DNA from: Nevskia ramosa DSM 11499
GTDB taxonomy: Bacteria > Pseudomonadota > Gammaproteobacteria > Nevskiales > Nevskiaceae
Reading direction: 5' to 3'
Length of the DNA stretch: 64,000 nucleotides
NCBI RefSeq assembly: GCF_000420645.1
Contig: NZ_ATVI01000005.1
Span: forward strand, 372,001-436,000
The position numbers and the translations under genes are program-made. Every line of letters begins with the position of its first letter. Positions within the stretch are counted from its first letter, which is position 1. Of the stretch, positions 48,401 to 55,529 are shown one piece after another. The notes below the pieces were generated by a model. The model was not told the origin of the DNA, ran no database searches, and worked only from the letters and a program-made list of their open reading frames with translations.

Positions 48401-48851
48401 GGCGGTTCAGTTCGACGATGAAGTCGATGGTGCGAATCTCTTCCTTCGGAATCGCCCGCAGGAACTCGGCGAGGCGCGGCGTGGCCGAGCCATGCTTGAG
48501 ATAGGGCTTGAGATCTTCCTTCAGCGCCTCGTCATAGGTGAACGGGAAGGTCTCGGCCTTTTCCTCGATGAAGAAGTCGAAGGGGTTGTAGATCGACATG
48601 TCGGCAACCAGGTCGACCGTCACCTTGAACTCGGTGACCTTGTCTGGGAACACCACTCGGGCCTGCCAGTTCGCAAAGGCATCCTGCTGCCAGTTCAGGA
48701 AGTGGCCTTCCGGCTCGACCTTCAGCGAGTACGACAGCACCGGTGTGCGGCCATGCGGCGCTGGCCGCAGACGGATGATCTGCGGCGACAAGGTCACGCG
48801 CCGGTCGTACTGGTAGGTCGTTTCGTGGTGCAGGACGGCATGGATCGACAT
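45465..48851 (-). CDS. Large transglutaminase-like protein with DUF2126 domain
   Basis: 1128 residues from the ATG at 48851. The N-terminal beta domain (about 1-100) precedes a transglutaminase-like core with Cys180 (SGSCRDS), His229 (DLHAWCEV) and Asp245 (LDPTSGL). The rest, about 750 residues, is the DUF2126 region, with ATP-grasp-like stretches such as RLTMGGEPTFIS and GTGGGNHFVVGG. No signal peptide is seen. Such fusions are widespread in proteobacteria and often accompany circularly permuted ATP-grasp/alpha-E proteins, which suggests peptide-bond formation or cleavage; those partners are absent here. Confidence 0.9.
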   Translation of the reverse strand: MSIHAVLHHETTYQYDRRVTLSPQIIRLRPAPHGRTPVLSYSLKVEPEGHFLNWQQDAFANWQARVVFPDKVTEFKVTVDLVADMSIYNPFDFFIEEKAETFPFTYDEALKEDLKPYLKHGSATPRLAEFLRAIPKEEIRTIDFIVELNRRVQEAVSYLIRLEPGVQTPEDTLTLASGSCRDSGWLLVQIFRQLGLAARFVSGYLIQLTPDVKSLDGPSGTDHDFTDLHAWCEVYLPGAGWVGLDPTSGLLTGEGHIPLCATPEPSSAAPITGSMSFEGKGDLDTEFGHSMIVTRLFESPRVTKPYTETQWKAIDTLGLAVDARLKAGDVRLTMGGEPTFISIDDMQGEEWNIAAVGPTKQGLANILIRRLRDRFAPAEKGGGLLTYGQGKWYPGESLPRWAYALYWRGDGKPIVRTDLAEGKTKPTIEAAALLVRGIANRLEVSPENAVPGYEDAFFYLHRERQLPDNVLPEDSKLKDPEERSRLAKVFERGLDVPRGYALPVQRWQSRAWISERWSFRQKRMFLIPGDSPIGFRLPLDALPWLPPSRFPTLIPYDPMAVDFQTAKPLPAFDGRRQPFLQSSGEKREEAETDIAARLRERRQRLTAEEDQPEPVRRGAYLEGGNVRTALTVEPREGHLCVFLPPTESIEDYLELVAAIEDASAELDTPVRIEGYSPPNDHRINVLKVTPDPGVIEVNIHPSHSWEELRETTLTVYEEARLARLATEKFLIDGRSVGTGGGNHFVVGGATPADSPFLRRPDVLGSLIRYWQNHPSLSYFFSGLFIGATSQHPRIDEAQDSALYELEIALSQLPPPGQQVPLWMIDRTLRNLLTDLTGNTHRTEISIDKLYSPDGPTGRLGLVEFRAFEMPPHAQMSLAQQLLLRSLIAWFWEQPYTQPLVRWGTQLHDKFMLPHYVWSDLGEVVGDLNRADFPFKLDWFAPHFEFRFPRHGAVRHGQVELEIRHALEPWPVLGEENAVGGTARYVDSSMERLQVRVTGLTEGRHFVTAGGRRLPLLNTGVRGEYVAGLRYRAWHPPSALHPSIGVHTPLVFDLYDAWNKRPVAGCTYHVAHPAGRNYETFPVNAYEAEARFLSRFTPFGHTPNPYWPAEEKINPDYPHTLDLRRPNGL

Positions 48852-48994
48852 GAGGCGAGTCGGCGGTTCCGGAGGGTGGGTTCGATTGTGACGCAAGAAG
48901 AACGCCGTCGCGTCGAGGTGGGTCGAAAGCGCGCGTTGATCGTTGGTCCGCCGTTCGCCGGTAGACTCGTGACAAACATTCACGGTGTTCTTCC

Positions 48995-50044
48995 ATGTCG
49001 GTCTTTTCCCACCCCGAATTCGATGGCCACGAGCATGTGGCCTTTCATCACGATCAGGCCTCCGGACTGCGCGCGATCATTGCCGTGCACAGCACCCGGC
49101 TCGGCCCCGGCCTCGGCGGCTGCCGCATGTGGCCGTATGCCTCTGATGCCGAAGCGCTGACCGACGTGCTGCGCCTGAGCCGCGGCATGACCTACAAGGC
49201 AGCACTCGCGGGGCTGCCGCAGGGCGGCGGCAAGTCGGTGATCCTCGGCGACCCTCGCCACGACAAGAGCCCGGCCCTGATGCGCGCCATGGGCCGCTTC
49301 GTCGAATCCCTGAACGGCCGCTATATCGTTGCCGAAGATTCCGGCACCAGCGTGCCGGACATCCGCCTGATGGCCGAGCAGACCCGTCACGTCGGCGGCC
49401 TTGCCGATGCCGCCTCGATCGCCGCCGGCCGCAGCGGCGACCCCAGCCCGGCAACTGCGCTCGGCGTGTTCATCGGCCTGCAGGCGGCGGTGCGCGCAGC
49501 GCTGGGCCGTGACGATCTGCGCGGGCTCAAGGTCGCGATCCAGGGTGTCGGCAATGTCGGCTACCGGCTCGCGCGTCATCTGCACGAGGCCGGTGCCAAG
49601 CTCTGGGTGACCGATCTGCATCAGCCCGCCGTCGACCGCGCGGTGGCCGAGTTCGGCGCGACGGCGGTGGCGATGGAGGCGATCCATGCGCTCGATGTCG
49701 ACGTGTTCGCACCTTGCGCGCTCGGGGCCGTGCTCAACGAAACCCGCATTCCGCAGATCAAGGCCAAGGTGATCGCCGGTGCTGCGAACAACCAGCTGGC
49801 CAAGCCGCGCGATGGCCAGCGGGTGCTCGATCACGGCCTGCTCTACGCGCCGGACTACGTGATCAACGCCGGCGGCATCATCGACATCCACTACGAAGGT
49901 CCGGGATACAACGAAGCGGTGGTCCACGCCCATCTGCAGCGGATCGGCACCACCCTGACCGAAATCTTCACCCGTTCCTTCGCGACCGAACGCCCGACCG
50001 GCGAGATCGCCGACGCGATGGCGGAAGCCATCTTCCGCGCCTGA
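48995..50044 (+). CDS. Leucine dehydrogenase (Glu/Leu/Phe/Val family)
   Basis: 349 residues. The catalytic Lys is in PQGGGKSVI near residue 82, with a first Lys in [10 protein letters not shown]. The NAD site [12 protein letters not shown] starts near 180. It deaminates branched-chain amino acids to keto acids in a reversible reaction; valine or phenylalanine cannot be ruled out as substrate. Divergent from the transglutaminase gene with 143 bases between. It ends 19 bases before pncC. Confidence 0.9.
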   Translation: MSVFSHPEFDGHEHVAFHHDQASGLRAIIAVHSTRLGPGLGGCRMWPYASDAEALTDVLRLSRGMTYKAALAGLPQGGGKSVILGDPRHDKSPALMRAMGRFVESLNGRYIVAEDSGTSVPDIRLMAEQTRHVGGLADAASIAAGRSGDPSPATALGVFIGLQAAVRAALGRDDLRGLKVAIQGVGNVGYRLARHLHEAGAKLWVTDLHQPAVDRAVAEFGATAVAMEAIHALDVDVFAPCALGAVLNETRIPQIKAKVIAGAANNQLAKPRDGQRVLDHGLLYAPDYVINAGGIIDIHYEGPGYNEAVVHAHLQRIGTTLTEIFTRSFATERPTGEIADAMAEAIFRA

Positions 50045-50063
50045 GCCCGAACGCATCGATCCC

Positions 50064-50582
50064 ATGACTGCCACGATTCCCGACGACGCAAGCCTCAACA
50101 CGCTGGCGGCCAGCCTCGGCCAGAAACTGCTGGCCCGCGGCGAAATGATCGGCACCGCCGAGTCCTGCACCGGCGGCCTGATCGCCAAGCTGATGACCGA
50201 CATCGCCGGCAGTTCCGGCTGGTTCGAGCGCGGCATCGTCAGCTACTCGAACAGCGCCAAGCAGGAACTGCTCGGCGTGGCAGTGGAGACCATCGAGACG
50301 TTCGGCGCAGTCAGCGGCCCCACAGTGATCGCGATGGCCGACGGTCTGAAAGCACGTGCGCCGGTGCAGTGGACGGTTTCGGTCAGCGGCATCGCCGGAC
50401 CCGGCGGCGGCGTCGCCGGCAAGCCGGTCGGCACCGTGTTCATCGCCTGGGCCGGGCCGGACATCGCCACTTCATCGAGCCGCTATCAGTTCGACGGCGA
50501 TCGTGACGCCGTGCGCCGCCTCACTGCCGAAGCTGCGTTGAAGGGTCTGCTCGATCTGCTCGACGCGGCTGCTGCTGCCTGA
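50064..50582 (+). CDS. pncC: Nicotinamide-nucleotide amidase, CinA C-terminal type
   Basis: 172 residues. The family signature AESCTGGLIAKLMTD lies near residues 33-47, followed by YSNSAKQELLGV and SVSGIAGPGGG. It is a stand-alone CinA C-terminal domain without the N-terminal COG1058 part. It deamidates NMN to nicotinate mononucleotide in NAD recycling. It sits between the leucine dehydrogenase gene and ubiG. Confidence 0.93.
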   Translation: MTATIPDDASLNTLAASLGQKLLARGEMIGTAESCTGGLIAKLMTDIAGSSGWFERGIVSYSNSAKQELLGVAVETIETFGAVSGPTVIAMADGLKARAPVQWTVSVSGIAGPGGGVAGKPVGTVFIAWAGPDIATSSSRYQFDGDRDAVRRLTAEAALKGLLDLLDAAAAA

Positions 50583-50624
50583 TCGCCCGGCAGGCCGCCG
50601 GCCGTCGTTTGGTAAACTCGCGCC

Positions 50625-51362
50625 ATGAGCAGAACTGATTCCGGCAACGTCGATCACGACGAAATTTCCCGCTTCGAAGCGCTGGCCGCCCGCTGGTGGG
50701 ACCGCGCAGGCGAGATGGGCGCGCTGCACGTCATCAACCCGCCGCGGATGCGTTACATCCAGCAGCGTACGGGTGGCGCGAGTGCTTCGATCAAAGGCAA
50801 GCGCACGCTCGATGTCGGCTGCGGCGGCGGCATCCTGACCGAAGCGCTGGCGATCGCCGGTGCCGATGCGCTAGGCATCGATCTGGCCACCGCGTCGATC
50901 GAAGTCGCCAGGCTGCACGCCGAAGAAGCCGGGCTGAAGGTTGGATATGAAGTGGTCAGTGCGGAAGCGCTGGCCGGGCAGCAGCCGGAGAGTTTCGATC
51001 TGGTCTGCTGTCTGGAAATGCTCGAACATGTGCCGGACCCGGCCGAGACCATCGAAGCTATCGCCCGTCTGGTCAAGCCGGGCGGCGATGTGGTGTTCTC
51101 GACCATCAATCGCAATCCCAAGTCTTACGCGCTGATGATCGTCGGCGCCGAATACGTGGCCCGCATTGTGCCGCGCGGCACTCATGACTACGCCAAGTTC
51201 ATCCGGCCGTCCGAGCTGGATCGCTGGGCCCGCAATGCCGGCCTGGTACCACAGGATGTCATGGGCTTGCGCTACAACCCGCTGCTGAAGTCGGCCTCGC
51301 TGAACGCCAGCGACATCGACGTCAACTACCTGATGCACTGCCGGAAGCCGGCCGAGGACTGA
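50625..51362 (+). CDS. ubiG: Ubiquinone O-methyltransferase UbiG
   Basis: 245 residues. The start EISRFEALAARWWDRAGEMGALH and the SAM motif DVGCGGGILTE are diagnostic. Further motifs SCCLEMLEHVPDP-like (here LVCCLEMLEHVPDP) and HDYAKFIRPSEL are intact. It performs both O-methylations of ubiquinone synthesis. It is followed closely by mupP and yciK, the order known from Pseudomonas. Confidence 0.96.
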   Translation: MSRTDSGNVDHDEISRFEALAARWWDRAGEMGALHVINPPRMRYIQQRTGGASASIKGKRTLDVGCGGGILTEALAIAGADALGIDLATASIEVARLHAEEAGLKVGYEVVSAEALAGQQPESFDLVCCLEMLEHVPDPAETIEAIARLVKPGGDVVFSTINRNPKSYALMIVGAEYVARIVPRGTHDYAKFIRPSELDRWARNAGLVPQDVMGLRYNPLLKSASLNASDIDVNYLMHCRKPAED

Positions 51363-51367
51363 TCGTT

Positions 51368-52039
51368 TTGAATCCCAATACTCACTGTGTGCTGTTCGAT
51401 CTGGACGGCACGCTCGTCGATAGCGCGCCCGATCTCGGCTATGCCGCCAATCTCGTTCGCGAAGCGCAGGGGCTGCCGCATCTGCCGCTGTCCGACTACC
51501 GCCCGCAGGCTTCCAACGGTGCGCGCGGCCTGCTGAAAGTGGCGCTGAACATGACCATGGATCATCGGGACTACGAGGACCGCAAGGCCCTGTTCCTGAA
51601 GTTCTATCAGGCCAATCTGACCACCCATAGCCGGCTGTTCGATGGCATTGCGGATTTGCTGGCGGCGCTCGACCAGGAAGGACTCAAGTGGGGCATCGTC
51701 ACCAACAAGGCTGGCTGGCTGGCCGAGCCGATGGTCGCGCAACTCGGCTTTCCCGCCACCTGCGGCTGTCTGGTCGCCGGTGATTCGACGCCGCACCCGA
51801 AGCCGGCACCCGATGGCCTGCTGCTGGCCGCGCGGAAGATCGGCATCCAGCCCGAGCACTGCATCTATGTCGGTGACGATCTGCGCGATGTCGTCGCCGG
51901 CCGTGCCGCCGGCATGATGACGATCGCCGCCGGCTGGGGCTACCTCGGTGCCGAGCCGGACCTGTCGATCTGGAAAGCCGACGCGATCGCCCATGTGCCG
52001 GCCGATGTGCTGGCGCTGATCCGGCCGCGAGTGGGCTGA
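51368..52039 (+). CDS. mupP: N-acetylmuramic acid 6-phosphate phosphatase MupP (HAD)
   Basis: 223 residues from a TTG 5 bases after the ubiG stop, with GAGG 10 bases upstream; a GTG at 51386 is an alternative. HAD motifs DLDGTLVDSAPDLG, VTNKAGW, and GDDLRDV with Lys in HPKPAPD are complete. Phosphoglycolate phosphatase and MupP are hard to tell apart by motif, but the ubiG-mupP-yciK order points to MupP, which works in peptidoglycan recycling. The CbbZ copy at 5392 would cover phosphoglycolate. Confidence 0.85.
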   Translation: MNPNTHCVLFDLDGTLVDSAPDLGYAANLVREAQGLPHLPLSDYRPQASNGARGLLKVALNMTMDHRDYEDRKALFLKFYQANLTTHSRLFDGIADLLAALDQEGLKWGIVTNKAGWLAEPMVAQLGFPATCGCLVAGDSTPHPKPAPDGLLLAARKIGIQPEHCIYVGDDLRDVVAGRAAGMMTIAAGWGYLGAEPDLSIWKADAIAHVPADVLALIRPRVG

Positions 52040-52794
52040 TGAGTGCAGCGATTCCTGCTGGCTATACGCCGGCTGCCGGCCTGCTTCAGGGCCGGGTTGT
52101 TCTGATCACCGGCGCGGGGGCTGGCCTGGGCCGCGCCACCGCGCTGGCGGCCGCTCGGTTCGGCGCGACGGTCATCCTGCTCGGCCGCACGGTGAAGAAG
52201 CTCGAAGCAGTGTTCGACGAGATCGAAGCCGCCGGCGGACCGCAGCCGGCGATCTATCCGATGAACCTGGCCGGTACCACCTGGGCCGATATCTTCGAAC
52301 TCGCCGAAACCGTCGAGCGCGAGTTCGGCCGGCTCGACGGTCTGGTCCACTGCGCCGCGCACTTCAAGGGCTTCACGGCGATGACCGAAGAAGCGCCTAA
52401 GGACTGGCTGGAAGGCCTGCAGGTCAACCTCACCGCAGCCTATTCGCTGACTCGCCAGTGCCTGCCGCTGCTGCAGCAGGCCCGCGACGCCAGCATCGTC
52501 TTCGTCACCGACGCCGTCGGCCGCGAGCCGAAAGCCCTGCGCGGTTCCTATGGCGTTGCCAAGTACGCGCTCGAAGGCCTGGTCAAGGGCTGGTCGCAGG
52601 AACTCGGCGCCACGCCGGGCCTGCGCATCAACAGCTATGACCCGGGCGCGATGCGCACCGAACTGCGCGCCCGCGGCTTCGTTGCCGAGGAAGTACAGAA
52701 GCTGCCGGGGCCGGACGCTGCCGTGGCGGGCCTGCTGTATCTGCTCGGTCCGGACAGCGCAGGCATCAACGGCCAGGCTTTGTCCCGTAGCTGA
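52039..52794 (+). CDS. yciK: YciK-family short-chain oxidoreductase
   Basis: 251 residues. The ATG overlaps the mupP stop by one base (TGATG). The cofactor motif is TGAGAGLGRATAL, with an Arg-containing strand-2 end (LLGRTVKK) that suits NADP. The catalytic region has VTDAVGR and YGVAKYALEG. YciK is conserved next to ubiG-mupP in gammaproteobacteria, but its substrate is unknown. Confidence 0.92.
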   Translation: MSAAIPAGYTPAAGLLQGRVVLITGAGAGLGRATALAAARFGATVILLGRTVKKLEAVFDEIEAAGGPQPAIYPMNLAGTTWADIFELAETVEREFGRLDGLVHCAAHFKGFTAMTEEAPKDWLEGLQVNLTAAYSLTRQCLPLLQQARDASIVFVTDAVGREPKALRGSYGVAKYALEGLVKGWSQELGATPGLRINSYDPGAMRTELRARGFVAEEVQKLPGPDAAVAGLLYLLGPDSAGINGQALSRS

Positions 52795-52803
52795 TTCGTA
52801 GCG

Positions 52804-53265
52804 CTAGCGATCCAGCCGCATGTCGATGTGCCAGATACCGTCTTCGAGATAGGGCACGTCGATCTGCACGAAACCGAGGCTTGCGTAGAAGCGATCCAGA
52901 CGCTGCTGTGCTCCGATGCGGATCGGCGCGCCAGGATGATGCTCGCGAGTCAGCCGCAAGGCTTCCAGCATCAATGCGCGGCCGAGTTGCAGCCCGCGTG
53001 CTTGTGCCGAGGTGATGACCCGGCCGATGGAAGCTTCCGGATACTTCACGCCCGGCGCCAGCAGCCGGGCGTACGCCAGCAGTTCCCCGTCAGCGTTGGT
53101 GCCGCAGAGATGCGTGCACGCCGGATCGAGGCCATCCATGTCCGGGAACACGCAGTTCTGTTCGACGACGAAGATCTCGCTGCGCAGACGCATCGCGGCA
53201 TAGAGCAGATCGTTCGACCACTCGTTCCAGCGCCACAGGCGCCAGTCGATGACGGCTGCCGTCAT
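52804..53265 (-). CDS. elaA: ElaA-type GNAT acetyltransferase
   Basis: 153 residues. The ElaA pattern is clear: MRLRSEIFVVEQNCVFPDMDGLDP, then IGRVITSAQARGLQLGRALM for acetyl-CoA binding and RFYASLGF near the end. The substrate is not known. Its ATG overlaps the phhB stop by four bases; it ends 9 bases from convergent yciK. Confidence 0.9.
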   Translation of the reverse strand: MTAAVIDWRLWRWNEWSNDLLYAAMRLRSEIFVVEQNCVFPDMDGLDPACTHLCGTNADGELLAYARLLAPGVKYPEASIGRVITSAQARGLQLGRALMLEALRLTREHHPGAPIRIGAQQRLDRFYASLGFVQIDVPYLEDGIWHIDMRLDR

Positions 53266-53603
53266 ACCAGCAGGGCGTCGGTCTTGGCCGCGCAGATGAA
53301 ATCGTTCTCCGACAAACCGTCGATCGCGTGCGTCCAGTAGCGGATGTCGCAGTTCTTGTAGTCGAAGGCGATATCCGGGTGATGGTCGTCGTGAATCGCG
53401 ATGTACGCCGCCGCGTTGACGAAGCTCAGCGTGCGGAAATAGTTCTTGAACTCGAAGTGCCCGTGCAGCTTGCGGCCGTCTTCGGAAAGCGTCCAGGCCG
53501 GGCCCAGCCGGGTCATGAACTCGGCGGCTTCGGAGGGCGTCAACGGCGCAACGCCGCCTTCGCAGGGAACGCAGCGGCGCTGGGCGAGGGTAGGGGTGGT
53601 CAT
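53262..53603 (-). CDS. phhB: Pterin-4a-carbinolamine dehydratase
   Basis: 113 residues. The conserved core FVNAAAYIAIHDDHHPDIAFDYKNCDIRYWTHAIDGLS holds the catalytic histidines (HDDHHPD). It recycles the tetrahydropterin of aromatic amino acid hydroxylases. No phenylalanine hydroxylase gene is in the window. Its start overlaps the end of the DUF559 gene (four bases). Confidence 0.92.
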   Translation of the reverse strand: MTTPTLAQRRCVPCEGGVAPLTPSEAAEFMTRLGPAWTLSEDGRKLHGHFEFKNYFRTLSFVNAAAYIAIHDDHHPDIAFDYKNCDIRYWTHAIDGLSENDFICAAKTDALLV

Positions 53604-53992
53604 CTGATTTCTCGTTGGACTCCTTCCCCCGCGAGCGGGGGAAGGTCGGGATGGGGGCGTTGCAGCGTAGACAAAATCGCGTCGACGACAGCATCAGTTT
53701 CGACAAGTGCCTGAGTATTCCAGAAGCGCAGCAGCCTGAAGCCTTGGGCCGCGAACCAAGCATCTCGCAAGGCATCGCGGCTGCTTTCGAGATGCTGACC
53801 GCCATCGACCTCGACGATCAAATACGCTTCCAGACAAGCGAAATCAGCGATGTAAGGACCGATCGGAACCTGGCGGCGAAACTTGCAGCCTTCGAGTTGC
53901 CGGCCGCGCAGACGTTGCCAGAGCTTCTGTTCGGCGTCGGTCAGGGCTTTACGGAGTGTTTTCGCGTGCTGCTGGGATTTTGCATTGCGCAT
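53600..53992 (-). CDS. DUF559 endonuclease-fold protein
   Basis: 130 residues. The DUF559 core is present: LTDAEQKLWQRLRGRQLEG, FRRQVPIGPYIADFAC, IVEVDGGQH and FRLLRFWNTQAL. The Asp/Glu-x-Asp pattern (ADF, EVDGG) matches very-short-patch-repair-like nuclease folds. The last 19 residues (from RPHPDLPP) are coded by a dispersed repeat (53620-53659), and a second copy lies upstream, so the gene is bracketed by repeats. Function unknown; such genes are frequent in GC-rich proteobacteria and may move or spread with the repeat. Confidence 0.85.
   Translation of the reverse strand: MRNAKSQQHAKTLRKALTDAEQKLWQRLRGRQLEGCKFRRQVPIGPYIADFACLEAYLIVEVDGGQHLESSRDALRDAWFAAQGFRLLRFWNTQALVETDAVVDAILSTLQRPHPDLPPLAGEGVQREIR
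53620..53659. repeat. 40-base dispersed repeat, copy A
   Basis: Starts CTCCTTCCCCCG and ends CGGGATGGGGGCG, with a variable centre. It overlaps the 3' end of the DUF559 gene. Its inner part can pair (CTTCCCCCG with CGGGGGAAG). Confidence 0.75.
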
Positions 53993-54018
53993 GACCGTTC
54001 CTTCCTAAAGCCGCTGGT

Positions 54019-54058
54019 CTCCTTCCCCCGTTCACTTGGGAAGGCCGGGATGGGGGCG
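54019..54058. repeat. 40-base dispersed repeat, copy B
   Basis: Same orientation and ends as copy A, differing mainly in the middle ten bases and one base near the 3' part. It lies 26 bases upstream of the DUF559 start. Confidence 0.75.
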
Positions 54059-54097
54059 TCTGACTTCAGCGCCACCGCCCAACCGCCCCCTCCCCAG

Positions 54098-54121
54098 CCC
54101 TCCCCCGTGAACGGGGGAGGG
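54098..54121. repeat. G/C hairpin after metB
   Basis: An 11-bp perfect inverted repeat (CCCTCCCCCGT with ACGGGGGAGGG) lies 10 bases beyond the metB stop. It has no T-run. Its sequence is akin to the repeat copies nearby and may serve as the metB transcript end. Confidence 0.65.
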
Positions 54122-54131
54122 AGCAAGTCGA

Positions 54132-55301
54132 TCAGTTCAGCGCATGGGAGAGGTCAGCCCGCAGATCCTCGACATCCTCGACGCCTACCGACAGCCGGCA
54201 CAGCGTGTCGCTGATGCCGAGCGCGGCGCGGTTCTCGGCCGGGATGCTGGCGTGGGTCATGATCGCCGGGTGTTCGATCAGGCTTTCGACGCCGCCCAAG
54301 CTTTCGGCGAGCGCGAACAGATGGCAGCGTTCCAGGAAGCGCTTGGCATCTTCGAGCCCACCGCGCAGTTCGATCGCGATCATGCCGCCGTAGCCGCGCG
54401 GCATCTGCTTCTTCGCCAGCGGATGCTGAGGGTGCGAGACCAGGCCGGGGTAATGAACCTTGGCGATCTTCGGATGGGTTTGTAGCCAGCCGGCCAGTTC
54501 CAAAGCATTCGAGCAATGGCGCTCCATGCGCAGCGCCAGTGTCTTGACGCCGCGCAGCGCGAGGAAGGCATCGAACGGCCCGGCGATGGCGCCGACGGCG
54601 TTCTGCAGGAAGGTCAGGCGTTCGGCCAGATCAGCATGGTCGCCGACCACCAGCATGCCGCCGACCATGTCGCTGTGGCCGTTCAGATACTTGGTGGCCG
54701 AGTGCATGACCAGATCGAAACCGAGTTCGATCGGCCGTTGCACGTAGGGGCTGGCGAAGGTGTTGTCGGCAGCGGCGATCAGCCCGTGGCGCTTGGCGAT
54801 CGCAGCGATGGCCGACAGGTCGGCCAGTTTCAGCATCGGGTTGGTCGGTGTCTCGACCCAGATCATCTTGGTTTCTGGGCGGATCGCCGCTTCGACCTTG
54901 GCCGGATCGCGCAGGTCGACGAAGGAAAATTTCAGCCCGGCCGATTTCGCCCGCACCCGTTCGAACAATCGGTAGCTGCCACCGTATAGATCATCGCTGG
55001 CGATGATGTGATCGCCGGGCGCGAACAGGTCGAGCACCGTCGCGGTCGCCGCCAGACCCGAGGCGAAGGCGTAGCCGTGCGTGCCGCTTTCCAGATCGGC
55101 CACGCAGCGCTCGTAGGCGAAGCGGGTCGGGTTCTGGCTGCGCGCGTACTCGTAGCCCTTGTGAACGCCGGGGCTTTCCTGGACGTAGGTCGAGGTCGCG
55201 TAGATCGGCGGCATGATCGCGCCGGTGGTCGGATCCGGGCTCTGGCCGGCGTGGATCACGCGGGTCGCGAAGGCGTTGCGTGCTGGGGTCTGGGTGGTCA
55301 T
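54132..55301 (-). CDS. metB: Cys/Met metabolism PLP enzyme, cystathionine gamma-synthase/lyase type
   Basis: 389 residues. The PLP lysine is in MHSATKYLNGHSDM near residue 208; YEYARSQNPTR, GSYRLFERV and the C-terminal LGGVESLIEHPA are family marks. The enzyme either joins an activated homoserine with cysteine to cystathionine, or cleaves cystathionine to cysteine. Since a cystathionine beta-synthase gene lies 3 kb away (58404-59771), a lyase role in reverse transsulfuration is possible. Motifs alone do not settle this. Confidence 0.88.
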   Translation of the reverse strand: MTTQTPARNAFATRVIHAGQSPDPTTGAIMPPIYATSTYVQESPGVHKGYEYARSQNPTRFAYERCVADLESGTHGYAFASGLAATATVLDLFAPGDHIIASDDLYGGSYRLFERVRAKSAGLKFSFVDLRDPAKVEAAIRPETKMIWVETPTNPMLKLADLSAIAAIAKRHGLIAAADNTFASPYVQRPIELGFDLVMHSATKYLNGHSDMVGGMLVVGDHADLAERLTFLQNAVGAIAGPFDAFLALRGVKTLALRMERHCSNALELAGWLQTHPKIAKVHYPGLVSHPQHPLAKKQMPRGYGGMIAIELRGGLEDAKRFLERCHLFALAESLGGVESLIEHPAIMTHASIPAENRAALGISDTLCRLSVGVEDVEDLRADLSHALN

Positions 55302-55412
55302 GGCGTGGCGTTTTTTGAGGTCAGGACTGCGACCACGTTAGCGCGCTGACCGAGCTTCTGCGCGCGGCTGCAGAAAGTTCGTCTTCGCTGCATCGGCTTT
55401 CATCAATCTGTC

Positions 55413-55439
55413 GTATGACATCGTATATAAACGTCATAC
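55413..55439 (+). promoter_or_regulatory. NikR operator upstream of the TonB-dependent receptor
   Basis: GTATGAC and GTCATAC form a perfect dyad with 13 bases between; the E. coli nik operator has the same half-sites with 14. It overlaps an AT-rich stretch (TATATAA) that could be the -10 region. nikR itself lies just past the receptor gene. Confidence 0.85.
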
Positions 55440-55529
55440 CGTCGAATCGACCAAGGCTGCCGCTGTCAGGCAGACCTGGGCTCGCCGACGCGTCGCCAGG
55501 CCGGGCACAGGCCGAACAGGGTGGGGCAA

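Noticed and set aside
53600-53992. DUF559 gene as part of a restriction or defence island
   Set aside because: Its neighbours are housekeeping genes (phhB, elaA, metB), and no methyltransferase or other defence gene is nearby.
54132-54516. Shifted frames inside metB as separate small genes
   Set aside because: The metB frame is complete with its PLP lysine and C-terminal motifs; the others have no support.
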